64,000 nucleotides of DNA from Fructilactobacillus cliffordii (GCF_024029355.1 NZ_CP097117.1:248001-312000); one strand, 5' to 3'. Numbered from the stretch's first letter, positions 51,669 through 60,337 are shown. Translations and numbers: made by a program. The notes: generated by a model from the sequence alone, not told the origin.

Positions 51669-51671
51669 AGC

Positions 51672-51706
51672 AAAAAAGGAAGTTTCCCGAGGAAACTTCC
51701 TTTAAA
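51672..51706 (-). terminator. Terminator of ytxK-ackA
   Basis: Minus-strand AAAGGAAGTTTCC-TCG-GGAAACTTCCTTT stem followed by TTTTTT; the upstream promoter of the permease gene lies immediately beyond. Confidence 0.94.
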
Positions 51707-51712
51707 ATGCAA

Positions 51713-52912
51713 TTATTTGCTTTCTTTAGCTAGTTCAACTACGTCTCGAACAATCATTAATTCTTCGTTAGTCGGAACTAACATTGTCTTAATTTTCGAA
51801 CCAGCAGCACTGATATCACGTTCAACCCCACGAACGTTGTTCTTTTCTTCATCAACGCCGATGCCAAAGTAATGAAGTTGATCAGTTACTTCTTTTCGAA
51901 TCGTAATACTGTTTTCTCCTACTCCAGCCGTAAAGACAATTGCATCTGCCCCACCTAATTCAGCTAGGTAAGTTCCAATGTAGCGAACAATCCGGTTCAC
52001 ATAGATTTCCCGTGCAATTTTAGCCCGGTGGTTAGTGTCTTGTACCTTTTCCACATCTCGCATGTCAGCAGAAACTCCAGAAATCCCTAATAAACCTGAC
52101 TTATGATTCAAAACATCAATCATGTCTTCGATATCAGTCATTCCCTCTTTTTCCATGACGTATGCTAATAATGAAGGATCAACGTCTCCAGACCGAGTAG
52201 CCATGGTTACCCCAGTAACAGGAGTGAAGCCCATGGAAGTATCATAAGACTTACCACCCTTCACGGCACAGATAGAAGCTCCGGCCCCTAAGTGCATGAC
52301 GATTAAGTTCAGATCTTCAACAGGTTTGCCTAATAATTCGGCAGTCCGTTGAGAAACATACCGGTAACTAATTCCGTGAGCCCCGTACTTCCGGGCTTTG
52401 TACTTGTCGTAGTATTCATATGGCAAGCTGTACAAGTAATTCTTTTCTGGCATCGTAGCGTGAAAGGCCGTATCAAAGACCGCCACACTAATGATATCAG
52501 GTAAAATCTTCTTAAATGCTTTGATTCCCAGCACGTTAGCTGGTTCGTGTAATGGAGCAAATTCACTTATACTTTCAATTTTTTCCAACACTTCTGGGGT
52601 AATCACAACTGATTTATCAAAGTATTCTCCCCCAGCAACGACCCGATGACCGACCCCATTAATTTCGTTGTAATCATTAATAATCTTTAAATCAAGTAAT
52701 TGATCTAACAGAATTTGAATGGCAGCTTCGTGATCCTTAACTTCAGTAACCTGTTCAAATTTTTGTCCGTCCCCATATTTAATTTCAACGTGAGCATCAG
52801 GAAGAGCAATTCGTTCAATCACTCCTTCTGCGACAACTTCCTCAGCGGGCATTTCAAATAATTTAAACTTTAACGTTGAACTCCCGGCATTAACTGCAAT
52901 TACTTTACTCAT
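51713..52912 (-). CDS. ackA: Acetate kinase
   Basis: 399 residues. ASKHA-fold kinase converting acetyl phosphate and ADP to acetate and ATP. Visible: VNAGSSTLKFKLF at the N-terminus, HRVVAGGEYF, VAVFDTAFH and the HLGAGAS phosphate-binding loop, then FTAGVGENS. Lies ten bases after ytxK, a conserved pair in lactobacilli and Bacillus. Confidence 0.97.
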   Translation of the reverse strand: MSKVIAVNAGSSTLKFKLFEMPAEEVVAEGVIERIALPDAHVEIKYGDGQKFEQVTEVKDHEAAIQILLDQLLDLKIINDYNEINGVGHRVVAGGEYFDKSVVITPEVLEKIESISEFAPLHEPANVLGIKAFKKILPDIISVAVFDTAFHATMPEKNYLYSLPYEYYDKYKARKYGAHGISYRYVSQRTAELLGKPVEDLNLIVMHLGAGASICAVKGGKSYDTSMGFTPVTGVTMATRSGDVDPSLLAYVMEKEGMTDIEDMIDVLNHKSGLLGISGVSADMRDVEKVQDTNHRAKIAREIYVNRIVRYIGTYLAELGGADAIVFTAGVGENSITIRKEVTDQLHYFGIGVDEEKNNVRGVERDISAAGSKIKTMLVPTNEELMIVRDVVELAKESK

Positions 52913-52922
52913 AATAATCTCC

Positions 52923-53945
52923 TTATTGACGTTTATTCAGTAAATCTTGTTCTTCCCATTCCACAATTTCTGCCAAGAACTTTTGGAATGCTTCTGGATC
53001 TTTAAATGATGGAAATTCACCGAGCATCACTTGTCCGGCTTGTTGGGATCCGTTGCCGTGTTTTTGGACAATCATAATCGCCTTTTGGGCTGCTTCGTTT
53101 TGAAATAATTCTCCCGGTAAGTTGAGAATTCCCTGCAAATAAACATGATCCTGCATCCACCTTAACAATCCCTTTGTTTCTGGACTTTGGAATAACCCAC
53201 TAGGAACTAGGAAAACGCCAAATCCCCCGGGAACTAAGTAGTTCACCGCTTGTTCAATCAACAAGTTATGCACGTACGAATGCCCTTCATCAGAACGTGT
53301 CGCAAAGTTCTGTGCCCGTTCGTCAACTGGATAATAACCCACTGGTAGGTCTGAAACTACTAGGTCAACCGGAGTGGTTGGCAATTCATCTAGTGCATCC
53401 TGATGGACTAGTTCTAAATCAAGTTTCTGCATCTGGGCACTGATGCTGGCAACGGAAATCAAAGAATCGTCATTATCAATTCCAATTCCAGAGACTTTTT
53501 CGTGCGCTTCTTGTTGTAATTGATTCATCACTGCAGTCAACAAATTAGCGGATCCAACTGCTGGATCAAGAATTTTTACGGTTGATTGCTCCTTTACTAA
53601 CCGAATCACTAGGTAACCCATCGTGTATGCAATGGTATCGGGAGTAATTTGATGAATGGCCTGAATTTGATCTACTTTGATCGCTTTAATCATCACCATT
53701 TGAATCGCTTTTCGAATCGTAGTTGCATCTAGTTCCTGATAGTTAACCTGTTGATACAATTTGGTAATGGCTTGCACCTGTTGTTCATTGGGCACTCCAT
53801 TTTCAACTCGAACCTGATTATCATCAATCATATTATCAGCAGTTTCTATAAATGCATCTAGATAAGAAGCTCCCAGCGCCTGCTGTAAAATTTGTGCCGA
53901 TTGGTCAAAAACCTGAAATAACTGTGTTGTTTGTTCTTCTGTCAC
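52923..53945 (-). CDS. ytxK: N6-adenine-methylase-like protein YtxK
   Basis: 340 residues with a GTG start; GGAG lies eight bases upstream. Class I SAM fold of the DNA N6-methylase type: motif I LDPAVGSANLLTAV and a motif IV LVVSDLPVGYYP in place of NPPY, so the catalytic Asn-Pro-Pro is altered to Asp-Leu-Pro. Located between comGG and ackA. DNA or RNA methylation has not been shown for the family; it may be a non-specific or inactive relative. Confidence 0.87.
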   Translation of the reverse strand: MTEEQTTQLFQVFDQSAQILQQALGASYLDAFIETADNMIDDNQVRVENGVPNEQQVQAITKLYQQVNYQELDATTIRKAIQMVMIKAIKVDQIQAIHQITPDTIAYTMGYLVIRLVKEQSTVKILDPAVGSANLLTAVMNQLQQEAHEKVSGIGIDNDDSLISVASISAQMQKLDLELVHQDALDELPTTPVDLVVSDLPVGYYPVDERAQNFATRSDEGHSYVHNLLIEQAVNYLVPGGFGVFLVPSGLFQSPETKGLLRWMQDHVYLQGILNLPGELFQNEAAQKAIMIVQKHGNGSQQAGQVMLGEFPSFKDPEAFQKFLAEIVEWEEQDLLNKRQ

Positions 53946-54028
53946 TTAATCAGCTCCTTTAATGGGCGATCCATCTATGACCATAGTACCGAATCACCAC
54001 CTGTATTTCAAGATTAACCGTAGCTAAT

Positions 54029-54187
54029 CTACAGCTGACGTTGGTAGTATTTAATTCTAGTTTGATTGCTTTCAATGTACATATTAGCCATTTGAAACTG
54101 ATACAGCATTACCGTACAAATTAAAATTAAAAAATAAATTGAAAGCAAGGTTAAATTACCCTGACGCCAACCGTGCATGCACTTCAT
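54029..54187 (-). CDS. comGG: Short ComGG-like competence pseudopilus protein
   Basis: 52 residues. GGAGG lies nine bases before the ATG. The start overlaps the end of comGF. After MKCMHGWRQGN comes a hydrophobic helix (LTLLSIYFLILICTVMLY) then a polar tail, as in ComGG. ComGG proteins are usually near 90-120 residues, so this one is short or truncated. Last gene of the comG operon. Confidence 0.6.
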   Translation of the reverse strand: MKCMHGWRQGNLTLLSIYFLILICTVMLYQFQMANMYIESNQTRIKYYQRQL

Positions 54188-54599
54188 ACCATTTTCCCTC
54201 CATTAATACTCTGATGACTAACCACTGACGTTGCAATTTAAAATCCGTTTTTTCTACATCCATTAACAACGGCATATAGCCTCCCTGACTAGTCCGTAAT
54301 TTCAGGGTCTGTTTGGCCAGCACTAAATAGTAATGTTGTTGCTCCATCTGACTGGTTAAATTAATTGAACTGGTATTACAACTATCAACTTTAAAATTAA
54401 AATGATGCGACTCCAAGACATCCACAAATCGGTAAAATTGTAGTGAGTGACTTTGGGTTTTAACATCCGAGCGCATTAAACTAACTGTAATCAGCATCAA
54501 GCTAATCCCGACAGAAATTAGTCCCAGCGAAATAATGGTTTCAATCAACGTAAACCCAGAACGACTAGACTTCCACTTTGGTGTCCAAGTGTTGCTCAT
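54156..54599 (-). CDS. comGF: Competence protein ComGF
   Basis: 147 residues from the ATG preceded by AGGAGG. Prepilin-like N-terminus SGFTLIETIISLG followed by a transmembrane helix and a soluble domain. Minor pseudopilin of the DNA-uptake machinery. The frame extends 11 codons further upstream into comGE but without a ribosome binding site. Overlaps comGE by about 35 bases. Confidence 0.85.
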   Translation of the reverse strand: MSNTWTPKWKSSRSGFTLIETIISLGLISVGISLMLITVSLMRSDVKTQSHSLQFYRFVDVLESHHFNFKVDSCNTSSINLTSQMEQQHYYLVLAKQTLKLRTSQGGYMPLLMDVEKTDFKLQRQWLVIRVLMEGKWYEVHARLASG

Positions 54600-54762
54600 A
54601 TGCCCTCCTAACCACCCGTAATTGTTGGTCACAATCCTGCATTCGTTGCTGAATTATTTGCGTTCCTTCAAAGTAAAAAAGACTCCCAGCACAAATGACC
54701 AGGAGTCCCACTAACGAATCGGCAAATGTCATTCCCTTACGAATTCGTTTTATGTTTTTCAT
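54565..54762 (-). CDS. comGE: Competence protein ComGE
   Basis: 65 residues from the ATG at 54762 (GGAG eight bases upstream). Begins MKNIKRIRKGMTFADSLVGLLV, a prepilin-like helix in which the usual GFTLxE is modified to GMTFAD. Short even for ComGE. Lies between comGD and comGF with overlaps on both sides. Confidence 0.75.
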   Translation of the reverse strand: MKNIKRIRKGMTFADSLVGLLVICAGSLFYFEGTQIIQQRMQDCDQQLRVVRRAYEQHLDTKVEV

Positions 54763-55192
54763 TGACATAACTCCCCCATCCTAATTGAAATTTCTGCCAA
54801 ATCTCAGTATGACTAGCATTGGACAACCACCGAAGTGTCTGTGGTTTTACATATCCTTGATCAGTAATCTTAACCTCATACCAACGCACTGGGCTTAATC
54901 CGGACGGTAAGCTAACTCGCTTTTGAAACTGATTACCATGGTTGTAACTCCGAAAAATAACCTGATCGTTTGGTAAAAAGGTCACCGTTGCTGGAGTCTG
55001 ATTCTGCCGGGCCAAGACCAACGTTCGATTCCAGGTATTGGCAAAATCATGCCAAAAAGCCGTTTCGGTCACATTTGCCTCGTTAAACCAGCGTACCCCA
55101 ACACTCAAAGTGACCAACGTCAGCGTGGTTAAGCCCAACACAATTAAACTTTCTAACAACGTAAATCCCTGACGGTTACTTTTGGTAGGCAT
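54737..55192 (-). CDS. comGD: Competence protein ComGD
   Basis: 151 residues from the ATG at 55192 with GAGGGG upstream. Type IV prepilin N-terminus RQGFTLLESLIVLG for ComC peptidase cleavage, one helix, then a beta-rich domain. Minor pseudopilin. Overlaps comGC and comGE. Confidence 0.88.
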   Translation of the reverse strand: MPTKSNRQGFTLLESLIVLGLTTLTLVTLSVGVRWFNEANVTETAFWHDFANTWNRTLVLARQNQTPATVTFLPNDQVIFRSYNHGNQFQKRVSLPSGLSPVRWYEVKITDQGYVKPQTLRWLSNASHTEIWQKFQLGWGSYVNEKHKTNS

Positions 55193-55481
55193 GATTCCCC
55201 TCGATTGCAATGTTTTCTGCCTGGGCCTGTTGAACTTGTTTCTCGGTTAAATAATGATGTTCAACCAGTTTCGGAAAGTTTACGTTTCCGTCTCCCAGTT
55301 CATCACTATAGGAATCAATTTGAGTTTGTACCATGGAAGTCATCGCTGACCCATGCACCGAACGAGCGTGTTTTTTCTGGCTACCCAAATTAGGAATAAT
55401 AATCAAAATTAACAAAGAGATGATAAAAAGAACGATAGTCATTTCAATCAAGGTGAACCCTTTTCGTAATTTAATTAGCAT
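55176..55481 (-). CDS. comGC: Major competence pseudopilin ComGC
   Basis: 101 residues. Short basic leader MLIKLRK, processing site GFTLIEMT and the hydrophobic helix; the C-terminal domain is small. ComGC forms the pseudopilus body for DNA uptake. The start overlaps the comGB stop by one base (TAATG). Confidence 0.93.
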   Translation of the reverse strand: MLIKLRKGFTLIEMTIVLFIISLLILIIIPNLGSQKKHARSVHGSAMTSMVQTQIDSYSDELGDGNVNFPKLVEHHYLTEKQVQQAQAENIAIEGNHAYQK

Positions 55482-56500
55482 TAGTAAATTCCTTTCATGG
55501 CTTGATACATCGGCATCAACATTTGTAAATAGGTTAAAAAAATTAACGCGCCAATTGCTAAAAACGATAGTGGTTGAATCAGCTTAATGAGAGTATCGGA
55601 ACTCTGCATTAAGCGGCGAAAATACAGTTCACTGAGGGCTAGTAGATTTTGGCTCACCCGTTCTTGTTCACTTCCATTTTCCAAAAAGACCATCATTTCT
55701 GGAGCAATAAAATGATAATGCCGCAGACCGGCCAATAATCCAGATCCCTTTTGAATTGATTGTTCTGCTTGCACCCCCATCTCCCAGAGCAGACTATGAG
55801 GAGAAAATTGTTGGAACACTCTAATAATCTGTTGCAGATCAAGTCCATTTTTAAACATCAGGGCTAAGTTATTAGCTACGTAATAAGCATAATAATTCTG
55901 AAACAAACGTCCGACTATCGGCAAACCGACTAGTAGTTCGGCTCGTTTAATGCCCCGCCTGCGTTTTAACACAACCACCAGCATCAAAATCACTCCCATC
56001 ATTAGACCTCCTCCTAACCACCAAAGTGACTGTGAGCCCTGGGGCGTTGAATCTGCGGGCAGTAAACTAGCAGTTTGAGGCATAATCACTAGCTTAATCA
56101 GTAAGACCATCGCAACTAACAAACCCACTAATACCAAAGGATACACTACGATGGCTTTAATTTTTTGTCGTTGGTGCATGTTTAATTTAATAAACCGACT
56201 AATATCCAGCATTCCGTTAATTACATCCCCATGTTCATCAGCGATACGTAATTGCTGATACAAATCAGGGGCTAAGAAAAACTGCATCGCCCCAGACAGA
56301 CTCTGACCCTGATTAAGTCGTTGACGAATGGTTTGAATCAGTCCGTCATTTTGAGGAGTAATGGTTTCCATAAATTCTAGGCTCTCCACTAAGGAAAAAC
56401 CGTTCCTGATTAATTCTGATAAAGAAGCAAATAATTCGGCTTGCTTTTTCAACGAAATTTTTGCCTTTTTACCCGTTGGTAAACTTTTGAAAACACTCAT
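55481..56500 (-). CDS. comGB: Competence platform protein ComGB
   Basis: 339 residues, type II secretion F-domain family. Two GspF repeats, three hydrophobic segments (about residues 110-130, 150-175, 310-330). It anchors ComGA and the pseudopilus base. Overlaps comGA by 32 bases. Confidence 0.92.
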   Translation of the reverse strand: MSVFKSLPTGKKAKISLKKQAELFASLSELIRNGFSLVESLEFMETITPQNDGLIQTIRQRLNQGQSLSGAMQFFLAPDLYQQLRIADEHGDVINGMLDISRFIKLNMHQRQKIKAIVVYPLVLVGLLVAMVLLIKLVIMPQTASLLPADSTPQGSQSLWWLGGGLMMGVILMLVVVLKRRRGIKRAELLVGLPIVGRLFQNYYAYYVANNLALMFKNGLDLQQIIRVFQQFSPHSLLWEMGVQAEQSIQKGSGLLAGLRHYHFIAPEMMVFLENGSEQERVSQNLLALSELYFRRLMQSSDTLIKLIQPLSFLAIGALIFLTYLQMLMPMYQAMKGIY

Positions 56501-57428
56501 CCGTAATCAACCCTTTCTCCTTCGTCCATTGGAGTTCTACCTGCCAACTCCTCCCTTTGGTTTGTGTCTGCTGGCCACCCTGCCAAGCTACCAATGCCTT
56601 AGTTCCCGTTTGCGTACTCGGAAGCAGCCGCTGATAAATCGTCGCGGTCAAAGCCGCTTGGTATTGAGCTTTTGTCACTTTCAAATCCAACAGGCGGGCC
56701 TCAATCCCAGCTAAATTTTTAGCGTGGATGGTACTTAAAACCAGATGACCAGAAAGTGCGGCTCGAATTGCAATCTGGGCCGTTTCCTGGTCCCTGATTT
56801 CTCCAATAATAAAAACATCTGGTCGTTGCCGTAAACCCACCTTCAAGAGGTTAGAGTAAGTCATACCCGCTTGCTCGTTGACCTCTAATTGTAAAAAACG
56901 ATCTTCGAAGATCTCCACCGGATCCTCAATTGCCATGATCATTTCAGTAGCTGGTAGAGACCGGGCCAACTCGTAGATGGTCGTTGTCTTGCCAGATCCA
57001 GTGGGACCTGCAAACAACAGTAATCCACGGTGGTGGGTTAACTGGCGCAGTTGGGGCAAAATCTGGGGATTGAAAAATTGACAATGTTGGTCATCACCGT
57101 CGTAAATAATCCGAAGCACTAGTGATTCATGCTGATTAAAACTACCCACGGTGGCTAACCGAATTCGAAAAAAGCGGTCGCGCCATTGAAAGTGCAGTGA
57201 GCCTAGTTGGGGCCGTCGCTTTTCCGCGATTGACATCCCACCTCGATATTTACAATAGGTTAAGACTCGTTGTGCTGTTCCTTTGTCTAATTCTGAAAGT
57301 TGAATCACTCCTGCGACCGTGTGCATTTTAACCTCATAATTGGTACTTTTCGGTAAAAAGTACACGTCCGAAGCTCGCTTTTCGATAGCCAAGGTTAAAA
57401 TTTCCTGAAACAGTTGCTTAATTTCCAT
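56469..57428 (-). CDS. comGA: Competence ATPase ComGA
   Basis: 319 residues. Secretion ATPase with Walker A GPTGSGKTTT (about residue 141), Asp box and IIGEIRDQETA, HLVLSTIHA. Powers pseudopilus assembly for DNA uptake. First gene of the comG operon; only about 31 bases separate it from the yebC terminator, so its promoter must be very close to the start. Confidence 0.94.
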   Translation of the reverse strand: MEIKQLFQEILTLAIEKRASDVYFLPKSTNYEVKMHTVAGVIQLSELDKGTAQRVLTYCKYRGGMSIAEKRRPQLGSLHFQWRDRFFRIRLATVGSFNQHESLVLRIIYDGDDQHCQFFNPQILPQLRQLTHHRGLLLFAGPTGSGKTTTIYELARSLPATEMIMAIEDPVEIFEDRFLQLEVNEQAGMTYSNLLKVGLRQRPDVFIIGEIRDQETAQIAIRAALSGHLVLSTIHAKNLAGIEARLLDLKVTKAQYQAALTATIYQRLLPSTQTGTKALVAWQGGQQTQTKGRSWQVELQWTKEKGLITDECFQKFTNG

Positions 57429-57459
57429 GCTTATTCACATCCTTTGTCTGTAAATACGC

Positions 57460-57496
57460 AAAAAAAGTCGCAATCTTTTGTAAAGATTACGACTTT
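57460..57496 (-). terminator. Terminator of yebC
   Basis: Minus-strand AAAGTCGTAATCTTT / AAGATTGCGACTTT stem followed by TTTTTTT. Confidence 0.93.
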
Positions 57497-57514
57497 CCAG
57501 AAATTATTTAAATG

Positions 57515-58252
57515 TTATTCGACGTCTTCAGGCAAAACAGCAGCTTCATAAACGTCTTGAACGTCATCGTTATCGGAAAGTTCGTCAATTAAACCAGTGT
57601 ATTGACCAACCTTATCTTCTGGAACTTCCGTTATGGTTTGTGGGAACAAACGAACTTCAGAGTTATCCAATTGGTATCCAGCGTCTTGCAAAGCATCCCG
57701 AACGGCTGCCATGCTACTTGGTTCCGTAAAGATTTGATATTCATCCGCGGTAGCCTTCATATCGTCGGCACCAGCATCTAGTGCTGCCATTAACATGGAA
57801 TCTTCGTCATCATCAGTTTGGTCACGTAAAACAACAATGTAGCCCTTCCGATCAAACATATAAGAGACCGAACCATTAGTACCTAAAGAACCACCATGGT
57901 GAGAGAAGGCAGACCGAATTGCAGCTGCAGTCCGGTTTTTGTTATCAGTCAAAGTGGAAACCATTACCGCGGTTCCACCAGGCCCATAACCTTCGTAAGT
58001 TACTTCTTCGAACTTAGCTCCGCCGACTCCAGAAGCCTTATCTAAAGCACGTTGAACGTTATCTTTAGGCATGTTAGCTGCCCGAGCTTTTTCCAGTTCT
58101 AAACGTAATTGGGGGTTTCCATCTGGATCAACTCCACCTGCTTTAGCGGCTTGATATAAGTTTCTAGAAATTTTTTGGAAAATTTTTCCTCGCTTAGCAT
58201 CTTGAGCGTTTTTACGGCCCTGAATGTTATGCCATTTTGAATGTCCTGACAT
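57515..58252 (-). CDS. yebC: YebC/PmpR family protein (TACO1 family)
   Basis: 245 residues from the ATG beginning [14 protein letters not shown], the invariant family start; 14 upstream in-frame codons are not coding. The family binds DNA or rRNA, and members relieve ribosome stalling at polyproline or act as regulators. Blocks [11 protein letters not shown] and SYMFDRKG are present. Its promoter carries a perfect inverted repeat. Confidence 0.94.
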   Translation of the reverse strand: MSGHSKWHNIQGRKNAQDAKRGKIFQKISRNLYQAAKAGGVDPDGNPQLRLELEKARAANMPKDNVQRALDKASGVGGAKFEEVTYEGYGPGGTAVMVSTLTDNKNRTAAAIRSAFSHHGGSLGTNGSVSYMFDRKGYIVVLRDQTDDDEDSMLMAALDAGADDMKATADEYQIFTEPSSMAAVRDALQDAGYQLDNSEVRLFPQTITEVPEDKVGQYTGLIDELSDNDDVQDVYEAAVLPEDVE

Positions 58253-58293
58253 TTCTAAAGCACTCCTTCCGTAATTCGAAATTAACATTACCA

Positions 58294-58322
58294 ATTATAG
58301 CAACAACCATTGCTATAATCAA
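58294..58322 (-). promoter_or_regulatory. Promoter of yebC
   Basis: Minus strand TTGATT, 17 bases, TATAAT, just after the ccpA stop codon. Confidence 0.85.
58295..58318. promoter_or_regulatory. Perfect inverted repeat on the yebC promoter
   Basis: TTATAGCAA and TTGCTATAA, nine bases each, six-base gap. It spans from the -35 to the -10 of the yebC promoter. It has no T-run, so a terminator of ccpA is unlikely. Confidence 0.6.
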
Positions 58323-58323
58323 C

Positions 58324-59331
58324 TTACGCACCCTTCGTTGACCCGCGCTGTTTCATTCCGAATGGTAATAAAACTTGTTTTTGCTCAATTTCATCATTAT
58401 CCATTAATTTGGTCAATAACCGCATTGCCACCGCTCCCACGTCATACAAAGGTTGCGTAATCGTGGATAGGGTTGGTCTCGTCATTTCCGTAAGCTTAGT
58501 ATTATCACTAGTGGCCACTTCAAACTGTTCGGGAACCTGGACACCGCGGTAATTCATCCCATTCATAATTCCAGCGGCTGCTTCGTCATTACTAACCATT
58601 GCTGCCGTGGCTTGATGTGATAACAGCTGCTCACAGAGTTCATAGCCCTCGTCATAGTCAGCAGCTTCAAATAACAATTGCTCATCAAACGAAATTTGGT
58701 GTGCTTGGAGCGCTGCTTGATACCCCGGGATGCGAAAATCTTGGTTAATGGACCGGGTTAATTTTCCAGCCACAAAGGCCACTCGTTGGTTCCCATTGTC
58801 TAACAACTGATTAACCTGGCTAGAAACGGCTTGGCGATAATCAATGTTAACATTGGGAAAATCATTTTGGGGATCAACCGAACCAGCCAGGACGACCGGA
58901 ATCCGTTCGGCTTTAAACTCGTCGCGAACGGGCGCGCTAAGTTCATTACCCATAAAAATAATTCCATCAACCTGTTTGGAGTACAACGTGTTCAGGGCCT
59001 TAACCTCTTTTTGTTCATCTCCATCCGAATTGGTCAAGATAATGTTATATTGATACATTTCAGCAATGTCATCAATCCCCCGTGCCAACGCTGCAAAATA
59101 CGAATTAGTCACGTTAGGAATAATCACTCCCACCGTCGTGGTTTTTTTGCTAGCCAAACCCCGAGCAACGTCATTCGGACGATAGTTTAACCGCTTCACG
59201 ACCTCCATGACCTTTTTTTCTGTTGCTGGTTTAACGTTATGGTTGTGATTAACGACTCGAGAAACGGTTGCCATGGAGACCTGAGCCTCCCGGGCTACAT
59301 CATAAATCGTTACCGTCTGTTTTTTTTTCAA
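58324..59331 (-). CDS. ccpA: Catabolite control protein A
   Basis: 335 residues with a TTG start; GAGGGAG lies four bases upstream. LacI-family regulator: the helix-turn-helix with TIYDVAREAQVSMATVSRVV and hinge RGLASKKTTTVGV match CcpA, which binds cre sites together with HPr-Ser46-P. The periplasmic-binding-like core follows. A cre-like site lies in its own promoter. Adjacent ytxGH supports the assignment. Confidence 0.95.
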   Translation of the reverse strand: MKKKQTVTIYDVAREAQVSMATVSRVVNHNHNVKPATEKKVMEVVKRLNYRPNDVARGLASKKTTTVGVIIPNVTNSYFAALARGIDDIAEMYQYNIILTNSDGDEQKEVKALNTLYSKQVDGIIFMGNELSAPVRDEFKAERIPVVLAGSVDPQNDFPNVNIDYRQAVSSQVNQLLDNGNQRVAFVAGKLTRSINQDFRIPGYQAALQAHQISFDEQLLFEAADYDEGYELCEQLLSHQATAAMVSNDEAAAGIMNGMNYRGVQVPEQFEVATSDNTKLTEMTRPTLSTITQPLYDVGAVAMRLLTKLMDNDEIEQKQVLLPFGMKQRGSTKGA

Positions 59332-59369
59332 GGCGCTCCCTCTTTTCTAAAATGCATACACCTTCTTTT

Positions 59370-59398
59370 ACAATACCAAAGAAACCGTTTTCATTCAA
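59370..59398 (-). promoter_or_regulatory. Promoter of ccpA
   Basis: Minus strand TTGAAT, 17 bases, TATTGT with extended TG. Confidence 0.8.
59380..59393 (-). promoter_or_regulatory. cre site in the ccpA promoter
   Basis: TGAAAACGGTTTCT on the minus strand fits the cre consensus (TGWAANCGNTNWCA type). It fills the spacer between -35 and -10, so CcpA binding should block its own transcription. Confidence 0.78.
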
Positions 59399-59410
59399 GA
59401 AATTTGCCAA

Positions 59411-59434
59411 CAAAAAAAGCCCGTTACCGGGCTC
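59411..59434 (-). terminator. Terminator of ytxG-ytxH
   Basis: Minus-strand AGCCCG-GTAA-CGGGCT followed by TTTTTTTG. Confidence 0.92.
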
Positions 59435-59443
59435 TCCGTTCGT

Positions 59444-59899
59444 TTATTTTTGGTGATCAGCATGTGGAGGAACGACTGGGTCATCTCCATTGTTTTGGGG
59501 AGAAAACGCATCGTCCATGTCCACCGTAATGTCATCAGATTCATCAGCCTTTTCTTCGTCGGCCAATTGGTCTTTCGGAACTGGCGTCGTGTTTAAGTAG
59601 TCTTGTAATTGACTGAGGTCATCTTTTAAATCCGTCAACTTATCGTTAACCTTGGTCGATGTATCGGATAATGAATCTTTGTAATCCGTCACCTTGTCAC
59701 TTACCATTTCACGCGCATCCGCCAACGCATCAGCAGCGTAAAAAGCATAATCAACGGCCCGGTCTTTAGCATCTTCTGCAGATTCAATAATTCGATTCCG
59801 GATTTCTGCCTCTTTTTCAGCATCCAACGCCCGAAAAGCTAAGTATGCAGCAGCTCCACCTAAGACGCTTCCTAGCAATAAACCTTTTTTCATATCCAT
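59444..59899 (-). CDS. ytxH: YtxH-like general stress membrane protein
   Basis: 151 residues. One N-terminal hydrophobic segment (KGLLLGSVLGGAAAYLAF), then an amphipathic helical region and an acidic tail. YtxH/gas-vesicle-like stress proteins of Gram-positives have this layout. GGAG lies eight bases upstream. It follows the DUF948 gene by 27 bases, and both precede ccpA, as in B. subtilis. Confidence 0.83.
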   Translation of the reverse strand: MDMKKGLLLGSVLGGAAAYLAFRALDAEKEAEIRNRIIESAEDAKDRAVDYAFYAADALADAREMVSDKVTDYKDSLSDTSTKVNDKLTDLKDDLSQLQDYLNTTPVPKDQLADEEKADESDDITVDMDDAFSPQNNGDDPVVPPHADHQK

Positions 59900-59926
59900 T
59901 ATAGTTTCTCCTATAAATTAAATTAA

Positions 59927-60337
59927 TTATCCATTTTTATTAACTGCTTTGACCGCTTTTTTGTCCTTGCGTTTAGCAAAGTACTTGGAAATCCGGTTAG
60001 CAGCAATTCCCAAAACAGAAGTCTTTGTGAATAATTCCACCCGGTTTTTGATATTTTCAATGGTAGCCCGAGTCCCATTATTAACGTCTGAAACAGTCGT
60101 CCCCAGGTCAGCAGCTGCTTGAAATACAGGTTCCACTTGGTTCAACCGTTCGTTAACAGTAGTCAATAATTCATCCGTTTGGCGGCTGAGTTGATCAATG
60201 TTTCCAGTCACTTTTTCTAAGTTTTCCGAAACGCCATCCAAAACTTTGACCACACGAACTAAGGTAACGCATAAAAAGATTACTAACAGCAAAAATGCTA
60301 AAGCAGCAATTAAAGCTGCAATTCCTCCGATTGTCAT
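59927..60337 (-). CDS. ytxG: DUF948 membrane protein YtxG
   Basis: 136 residues. N-terminal transmembrane helix (about residues 5-30), then a long helical DUF948 region with VLDGVSENLEKVTGNID and a basic C-terminus (KYFAKRKDKKAVKA). Function unknown; linked to general stress in Bacillus. AGGAGG lies upstream. First gene of ytxGH. Confidence 0.87.
   Translation of the reverse strand: MTIGGIAALIAALAFLLLVIFLCVTLVRVVKVLDGVSENLEKVTGNIDQLSRQTDELLTTVNERLNQVEPVFQAAADLGTTVSDVNNGTRATIENIKNRVELFTKTSVLGIAANRISKYFAKRKDKKAVKAVNKNG

Noticed and set aside
54156..55210. Apparent frameshifts where comGC, comGD, comGE and comGF frames overlap
   Set aside because: Each gene has its own ribosome binding site and prepilin-like N-terminus, so this is the normal overlapping comG arrangement.
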